From Prunella strophiata (lineage: Eukaryota > Chordata > Aves > Passeriformes > Prunellidae), in the NCBI GenBank assembly GCA_036583965.1, contig JAZBQD010000034.1:8827040-8891039 (forward strand): 64,000 bases of DNA. The letters run 5' to 3'. The position numbers and the translations under genes are program-made. The notes beneath the pieces were generated by a model. The model did not search any database and was not told the origin of the DNA. It saw only the letters and a list, made by a program, of their open reading frames with translations. Within the stretch, counting starts at the first letter, position 1. Every line of letters begins with the position of its first letter. Positions 56,440 to 64,000 of this stretch are shown one piece after another.

Positions 56440-58806
56440 GACTTGGAACTTCCAGCTTTAGGGAAAATATGAAAGAGAAGGGTCAGCTGCTGCTCCTTGC
56501 TAAATAGGACTTGAATATTTGAGTGTTTACACCAAATGTGCTGGCAGGGACTCTGGCTGGTTTGGAGAACTGTGCAAGAGTGCCAGGAGGGAGCTCTCCA
56601 GCCTGGGAGCTGATCCCAGCTCAGTTACCTGAGCAGAGCCAGAGCTCAGCCAGCAGCTCGGGGATGCCCAGCATCAGCTTCCTTTGAGAGGTCTACAAAT
56701 CACTCAGGAATAAAAACATCCTTTTCCTCCTGCTGCCCATCCTCATAACAGTGAAAGGGATCCTCCCTGGGCAACTCCACAGGGAAAATACTTGTAAGAG
56801 GGGAAAAAAAGCACAGGACTTCACTCAAATGCCTGTCAGCCTGGAAGGGCTTGGGAGGGGAATTTCAAAGAGCTTTGTCAGAGGGTTTTTTGGAATGTTC
56901 CTGCTCTGTCTTTAACAACAGCAGGAGCATCACATCACCCTCAAGGAGATGGCAGAGTTATGAGGGCCTCTCTTCATCATTCTGGCTCTGCATTAGTCAG
57001 GATCAGGAGAGCAGACAAGGGTGAAGGGGGTGGAGAACAGAGAGCTGATCACTCCAAAGATGCCTTCAGTGAACTTGTCCTGAACGAGGCTGACACAAAG
57101 TGAAAAGATTGGGAGAAAATGTTTGACCAGCCAGCATGTTCAGGGGGTCTCTGCAGGCCTGATCCCCCAGCTGGGCTCTGCCAAGCCTAGCACTCTAGAC
57201 TAGACTAGCACTCTAGACTAGACTAGCACTAGTCTGTGCCTCCAGCTTTGTGCAGGACCATGGCACGAACCATGGGCAGGACCTGGTGCCCACGTTGTCA
57301 AGTCACAAAACATTAGGACTTTTTATCAGCATTGCATAAGGATGCTGCAAAAGATAAATTCAGAACTGGTGGTGGCTGGAGCTAAATAAACTAGAGACTT
57401 TGCACCTATTACTCCTATTCTTGTCAGGCTTTTAGACAAGATTCAAATTGTAGTACTGCCAGTTCTGCACTGCTCTTTTGAAAAACTACAGAATGTGCTG
57501 AGGTCTGATTTCCTTTTAAAATATATTTTAGAGAAGGAAAACAATGAAATTACAGCTCAGTGTTTCCTATAAAAGTACTGAAACTTTAGGTAAGAGAAAG
57601 AAAATGCACAAGTTTTTAAGTGTTTCCTTTGAAAGGCAGAGATTGCTGTTTTGTAAGAGAATCTCTTTCTTCACAAGCAGAGCTATTATTGCTATAAATG
57701 CCAGCAGAATTTCAGAGGGATGGTAGCAAATGCATCAAAATATACATTCAAGTCCCACTCTACCTCCCAACAGTGTCCATGCCAGGTTTGCACCTAATGG
57801 GAGAAGCAGCAAATTTTTCTGAGGGGATGTGCAGACATACACCCTCACACAGACACACTGTGTCTGAACTGGTTCATTTACATTGTGTTCATCAAATTCA
57901 TCTTTTCTGACCAAAGAAAGGAACAATCAGGAGAGAGCTCCAGCATGTTAAAACTGGAATGAAGAGAGATGGCTATTCCATAGTTTAGGAAGAAATTAAC
58001 AAGCTCATGTCCAGACTAAAATTGCAAGTAGAATTTGCAGTGCAGCCACTGAACGGGGCTCAGGCGTGAGAGGACAGCTGATCACAGGCAGCCAAGCAAA
58101 CACATCTGAAGGTGCCAGCAGCCCTCAGCCAGATCAGGGCCATCAACTTAATCTGTTGCAATGTGGAATAAAATGGATTCACTCACACCACTGCTGAAGA
58201 AGGGCCAGAAGTGAGCAGACAGTCATTTTTTATAGCTGAGCTGAAGGCACTGCAGCTTCTTGAAGAGCTGTGACCTCAGTGCTTGGCAGCACAAGCACCC
58301 ACTGGGAGAGCTAGAACTTTACTTTCTATTATGCTCCATAGCACCTCAGCCAGGTCACTCTTCTTCCTTCCTTTTCCACTCTTTTCATCATTTTATAATG
58401 AAATAGGAGCAGTAGCCATCTCCTGCAAAGTGCTCTACAAACCCTAGCAACCTGGGGCCTCTAGGTGCTACTGTAATACAAATAATAAATAAAGGTCCTG
58501 AGTTTCTTGGTGACACAGCAGCTTGAAACAGTGAGTTCAGCCTAATTTTCCCCATTACAGAAATGTTTTCCTTGAAGTATGGCTCTGTCCTCTTTCTCCA
58601 GCAGTTTTCCAGTGCACTCCCAGGCAGGTGAGACCTCTCCCACTCATGAGTGAGCAGCAAGATGTGTGCTGCTGCAGCTGGCAAACATCAAGAAAAATGA
58701 TTAAAAATCCAATGTCCCAAGTCATCCCTATTACTGAATATCCTTTAGGGCTTATTGTTCTAGCCAGCCCTGCTGTGACTGGATCTTTGGGATGTTAGAT
58801 TCTCAT
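56440..58806. other. Intergenic, no gene; small tandem duplication
   Basis: An 18-bp unit, TAGCACTCTAGACTAGAC, is present about 2.5 times at 57188-57234. AT-rich unique sequence follows at 57300-57730. No gene is recognised. Confidence 0.55.
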
Positions 58807-59310
58807 TGTGATGCCTTTTCCTGGTCTTAAAAAATTGAGAGCCAGACATGGTTAAGGGATAAGGGGTTTTTACCTCAGTATTTAATAAGGATTCTTATTG
58901 GTGTACCACTTCTCCAAGGTGGGATGCACTGCAATGCACACACACAATAGAGCCCATATACAATTTACAGACCTTACAAGTCAGCATATCTAACAAGGAT
59001 GCCCCAATGGGAGGCCAGGCTGAATGATGTGATTTCTCCCATCCATGGAATTCCCCCCTGGATGGGCCAAATCTCCAGTTAACAAGATATGTTCTAGAAA
59101 GAACCTTGGTTTCCCATGATAGTGTAGGATTTTCTGGCCTCCTGCTGTCCTTTAGGATGTTTGGTCTCCTGGCCTAACACAATACCAGGACTATGGTAAG
59201 GAATTACAAGGATGCATGCTAAGAATCCTGAGGATACATAAAAGTTAGAGAAAAGGTATATAAAAAAGAAAAGGCAAAAAAATCATCTTGACATCAATTG
59301 AGATGCGACA
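58807..59310 (-). mobile_element. Possible solo LTR of an endogenous retrovirus (tentative)
   Basis: This interval of about 504 nt can be bounded by TGT on the left and ACA on the right. Read on the minus strand it has a TATATACC TATA-like site near 59257-59265, an AATAAG/ATTAAATA polyadenylation-like region near 58880-58910, and a right end reading AAGACCAGGAAAAGGCATCACA. This is the usual LTR layout (U3, R, U5). No perfect target-site duplication is visible: CTCAT on the left, GCATC on the right. The spacing between the TATA-like site and the polyadenylation region is long for an LTR. No internal retroviral genes are present. It could instead be ordinary unique DNA. Confidence 0.3.
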
Positions 59311-62300
59311 GCATCTGTAGAAATTGTGAAGCCTTAAAGCTGCAGCTCAGCTCTGACAGGAACCTTTGCCCTCTTCAGGCTTCCTACACACTTGCTGAAG
59401 CTGTGCAGGTCACTGTGGAGTAGGATTTGTGCTGGACCTTTGAACTGCTGGTTCTTGCCATGGTGAACCCCAGAGAGAGGCCACTGAGTGTGGGTGAGCA
59501 CTGAACCCAGGAGCAGAGCAGCAAACCTGAGATCTGTCTCCTGAACAGGAAATTCCTGAGCTCAAGCACTGTGGTTCCTCCTCCATCTCCCCCATTTGTA
59601 TCCAGGCAGGATGAGAGCCTTCTGTTCCACTTCAGGCAGACCACTGAGGTGGCTAAATCAGGGAATCAATCCCTTTCCACTGCCCAGAAAAAGCACAGGA
59701 TAAATCCAAGCTGTGGTCCAGACTGCCACAGCTCGAGTGTGATGCACAGTCTCAGGAAATGTAAGCATGTCCTTCCCTGCAGCAGAGAAAAATACAGGCT
59801 GACCCAACTCCTTAAGTATTTCTGAAGGCAGGCTTTGGCTGCAGGCAGCAGCCCTGACTCCTTCCTGCATCCAAGAGGAGCAGGAGGGTGATAAAAAATT
59901 CTCCTCCTTGCTCCCCTGAAGCATCCAAGGGTGGTGAGGAATGCAGAGCAGCTCAGATATGGAGCAGCCTCAAGCACACTCCTGCCCTGCTGGGACAAAC
60001 AGGCCACAGAAGGGACAACCTGCTGCCACCAAGTGCTGTTTTGAGTCAGGGGACACTTCCCTGGCAAGAAAACCTCTAGATACCCTCTTTGTGCAGCATG
60101 AAATATGAAGAAACATGAATTTAAAATATTAAAAAAAAAAAAAAACTGTTGACAGTCTTAGCCTATTTTCAGGCTTAAGGGGAAACCATCTCTGTAGTTA
60201 TCTATGACTCAAGGGTTAAGAAAAATTTATAATAATCACATTATATAATGGGATTTAAAATAGCCCTTCATTTTCTGCTCCTCTCAACAGGTTACTTTGT
60301 TTCCTTCCTGGCAGGTACAGTTTGCATGTGAAATGGAAAGCAGAATTTCTTAAAATAAAAATAATAATGGAAAGAGTTGCCAACCCTAAGCCACAGCACT
60401 CTGCCCACTCAGGAGCAGGGTGCCCCTGCCAGGCTGAGCTCTCCCAGGGCCTCCTTCAGCTGATGAGTGTCAGAGATCAATGTCCCCTGCCCAGAGACCC
60501 TCATTTAGAAATGGCAGTGTCTGCTTGTTCCTGCACTGTGTCTCCTCACCTTTGATGGGTGCAGAACAGGCTCAGGTGTCATGGGACAAAGGGCTGGTAT
60601 TGGGGACAAGCAGCAGAACCTAAAGAACTGGAAAATCTGACCTATTCTTTCTAAAGGAAATCACAAGGAAACATTGACTTCATCTCCCCCTGACTCCAGG
60701 ACGTGGCTTTTCTCCTTCTGAGTGAGCTGGGAGCTCCTGGGGGCAGTTTTGCTGCCTGCAGTGCCTTGCACAGCACCTCAGAGCCTTGGATGCTGTGCCT
60801 GCAGAGCAAACCACATGCCAGGCACCAGCAAGGAACACATTTTCACCCAGCAACTCCTGCACTACCACACAATGCCTGGCACTGGAACTGATTTTTGGAA
60901 AGGCACCCAGTATTTACCAAGAGATTACTGCTGGTGCAAACTGATTTGCTGTATGTCTGTGCTTGCACCAGGCATATGGATATCAATATTCAGCCACACG
61001 AGCTTCAGGAGCCAGCTCTGGCAGTGAAGACAAGAATTAAATGACAGGCTCTTCCACCTCAGCCCAACTGCAAGGGACATGGGAATACTGGCACACAGAA
61101 GCTTGTTTTCAGAAAGCCAGAGCACAAATGACTGAAAAAGACTTTGACACACTGCTTTCCTAATGCTTTTGGTCGGGCATGTTTTAAAAACTTGGCTCAG
61201 GGCTCCAGGCTCTCTCTCTGTCTGCCACTGGAATCAACAATTATAATCTCTCATGAGTCTGTTGCTATTAAAGATTAAAAGGGTTGATTTTGAAATCTAT
61301 GGATTTCTTAAGGGAACTGAGAGCAGAGGCTGTGCTGGAGTTCCAGGTCGTTGCTGCCTGGGCTCTGTGCTGCATTGAGTCCTGCCCTGTGCAGGGCAGA
61401 GTGAGACACAGGAACAGAAACCTCTCACAGCCTGCCCATCCCTGCTGAGCTGATCTTGGTCCTGCCCTTTCCTGCTGGTGTTCTTGACACAAAGCCAAGC
61501 CTCATCAGGTGTTTTTGTAGGAGGGAGATTCTTCTGCCAGGGCTCCTTGTCTGCCATCAGCCATCACATTAACTGGGGCACTGGGTCAAAAACTCACAAA
61601 CTTGGTCCATGTGGAATAAAAGCTTCTTGGCCTGACATCTTACTTACATCCCTCTTACTGCTATGTTTGCCTTTGGGAAATCCACTGTGAGGCTCAGAAG
61701 TGTGTTAAGACAAGCTATAACTACTGGATATAATGCTGGCTTTGACTAATAAATTCATTATTTGTGTGTTTTTAGGGGGTGTGATGACATAACTTAGCCT
61801 GGGGTTGTAATTTTTTATAATCTCCCTGTTAAACAAACAAAGACATCCAACAAAGGCTTTTCCTTCCCTGAAATTCCCTCTTTGCCTAAGAATATGTCCC
61901 ATCATCCAGAATTTATTTTGCACTCCTTGCAGCATAATGGGTCCATTTGGTATAATGCTAACAATCATTTATGCCAACTTGTTACCCATTAGATTCCAAG
62001 AAAATCTTGCAGCTGGTACAAATATCACCCTGAAACATCAATTCCCATCTCAGCATCTTGGGTTTTTTTCCCCCTCTTCATGCAATGGATGGGCAATGCT
62101 GGAAGTGGATGATCCAGAGGTTTGTGGAAGGAAGGTTCCTGAAGTGCATCCCTTGCCCTGTATAGGAAACTTCATTCCTTCAGAGGGGAGGACATGGTAC
62201 CATCTAAAACCTTCTGGTTTGAGATTTGCTACTACAACTTTGCACCTGCTCTGGCTCAGAGAACATTTTCAGGACTTTAAATTAAAATAGACTTTATTTT

Positions 62301-64000
62301 TGAATTGATTCTTGCTTCCACTCACAATATTATACATATTCTCTTCATCCCTTCTCATGCAGCCCCATCTGCAGCAATAATGAACACAAGCAATGGTTCA
62401 GGACTTTTAACACTCCTGCTGAGTCCAAGCACATTTGTGACACTGGTTTAAACCCACAGGACTATAACAAGTGGAGCACTCTTAATTCACAGGCCTTACA
62501 AGAAAAAGACCCACAAAAATGGGAAAATTCAGATTTTGCAAATGGAAAATATGAATTGATGGAAGGTGGGCTTCTATGACTATGACAGTCTTAAGAGTAA
62601 AGAGATTTAATAAACCCTCCAGTTCTTCCAAGAGACTTAAGAAGACTTGAAAATGTAGTTTACACTGCCTTTTAATAGATTTTTTTCTCATAAGCTTTGA
62701 AGGAACAACCTAAAAATACCCAAAGCCTTTTGATGTACTTTCTCTATAAGTTACCTATGGTTACATGAAAAAATTATTTGTGACATAAGAATGGAGTCAC
62801 TGTCACAGGAAATGACTGCATTAGACATCATCTTCAAACTGAGGTCTGAAAGACCTAGCTGAAACAGAAAGGACAAAGAAAGGAAGAGAAAAGCTTTCAA
62901 ACCAGATGCTGGCTTTGAAATCTCAAGTTTGATCTTCAAATTACCCCACTTTCACTCAGGGAACTGTGGGGGATTCAAGTGAGCTTTGCTGAAGCTGGAA
63001 ATTCTGCCAGAAGTTGCGTGGTGCTGACAAGTCCTGTGAGGAGTGAAGCAGCTTCATCTTTTGTGTCTCAGCTCTGAGGAGGAGTCTGGGCACCCTGCAC
63101 CATTTCTGGGGTGCTCACACCACCCAGCCTGGCTCTGGCAGCCAGCTCTGCTTTGCAGGCTGCACATCAGGGCACCAACCAAACAACTGCCCTGATCCAG
63201 TCTAAGTGCTTCTACAGGGATTCTCCAAGGAGAAAGCAGCTTGTTCTGTGACCCAGGTGATGTAAGTCATCCCAAACACTATCAGTTTACTACTTGTTTT
63301 CCAGAAGGAAAGGAATTTTATTATTTTTTTTAAACCATCAACTAGACAGTCTTTAATTTTAAACCACAGTTTTGTATGGCTTTGAAGGCCTTTTGAAGGC
63401 TTGAATTTCTAGGTTAGAGACAGTAACACTGCATGTACCAGTGCTTTGCAATAATGCTTCATAAGGATTCCCTTGGACTTCATATTGTTGATTAAATAGT
63501 AATTGATTTAAAAAGCATATTAAACGAGGACTTAGGAACAAATGAAAAGCAATGTAATTTAGGAAAAATCATTGCACAGCTGCTATGTCACAACTATTTT
63601 TCTACAATCAATTATTTTAAGATGTAATATCTGAATACAACGACTCCAGAACTGTTAGTTTCAGAGTGCTGTCATTTAAACCATGGAAACCTTGTTATTA
63701 TAAGCATGAATCCTTTGCTCTGTGTTGCAGGATTTTGCTGGTTTGTTGTTTACCACTGGTGAGGGAATAGTTTGCTGTAGAGGTTGATTAGGAACAGTGG
63801 ATCCTGTCTCCCATATTATGAGTCACAAAAATTTTCAAACAAAGCCCACTGCAGTGGGAAGGCTGCTGACTGCAGATGTTCTTGTCAGGTCCTGGATAGA
63901 AATCACTAAAAATCCCACCCTTCTGTTGCTACTCGGGCTCTCAAGTCCCTTCAATTCATTTTGGCCTTCTCTACAGCCAGAGAGGGAGAAAACTGAATGA
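59311..64000. other. Intergenic, no gene recognised
   Basis: Contains an A tract of about 16 near 60131. AT-rich unique sequence at about 61740-61820 and 63280-63720 could be conserved noncoding DNA. No exon, RNA gene or transposon is recognised up to the window edge. Confidence 0.55.

Overview
The window is vertebrate nuclear DNA, almost certainly from a bird. It is gene-poor, CpG-depleted and rich in A/T homopolymers and microsatellites. One inverted fragment of an avian-type CR1 LINE lies at about 5998-6243. The order or species cannot be fixed from the sequence.

Only one protein-coding gene can be supported: the 5' end of GRIA1 (AMPA-type glutamate receptor subunit GluA1), on the minus strand. 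Coding exon 1 (43248 down to 43167) encodes the initiator Met, the signal peptide and the start of the mature N-terminus. Coding exon 2 (41054 down to 40917) encodes the next stretch of the amino-terminal domain, including the N-I-S glycosylation sequon at residue 63. Both exons have consensus splice sites and compatible phases. Together they give residues 1-73 of a protein of about 900 residues; the other exons lie to the left of position 1.

Layout: 1-40916 is the first part of GRIA1 intron 2; 41055-43166 is intron 1 (2112 nt); 43167 to about 43545 is exon 1 with its 5'UTR, inside a CpG island (about 43150-43640) with no TATA box; 43640-64000 is upstream intergenic DNA in which no gene is recognisable. 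This fits the known position of GRIA1 beside a gene desert in other vertebrates. The long reading frames in the window come from low-complexity, tandem-repeat or stop-poor GC-rich DNA.

The remaining content is repeats and candidate regulatory DNA. Repeats include a 27-copy C-rich minisatellite (2111-2823), a 9-copy 20-bp minisatellite (30332-30510), a (CAAAC)19 array 1 kb upstream of the GRIA1 start, and a possible solo LTR (58807-59310). Candidate regulatory features are a stack of upstream reading frames in the GRIA1 leader, a 27-bp palindrome within a cluster of eight TGTCAC hexamers in intron 2 (38152-38484), a near-perfect RFX X-box beside a homeodomain site about 13 kb upstream (56339-56363), and a CpG-retaining homeodomain/E-box block at about 53590-53900. 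No previously undescribed coding system was found. The regulatory items are the best leads and need cross-species alignment and chromatin data.
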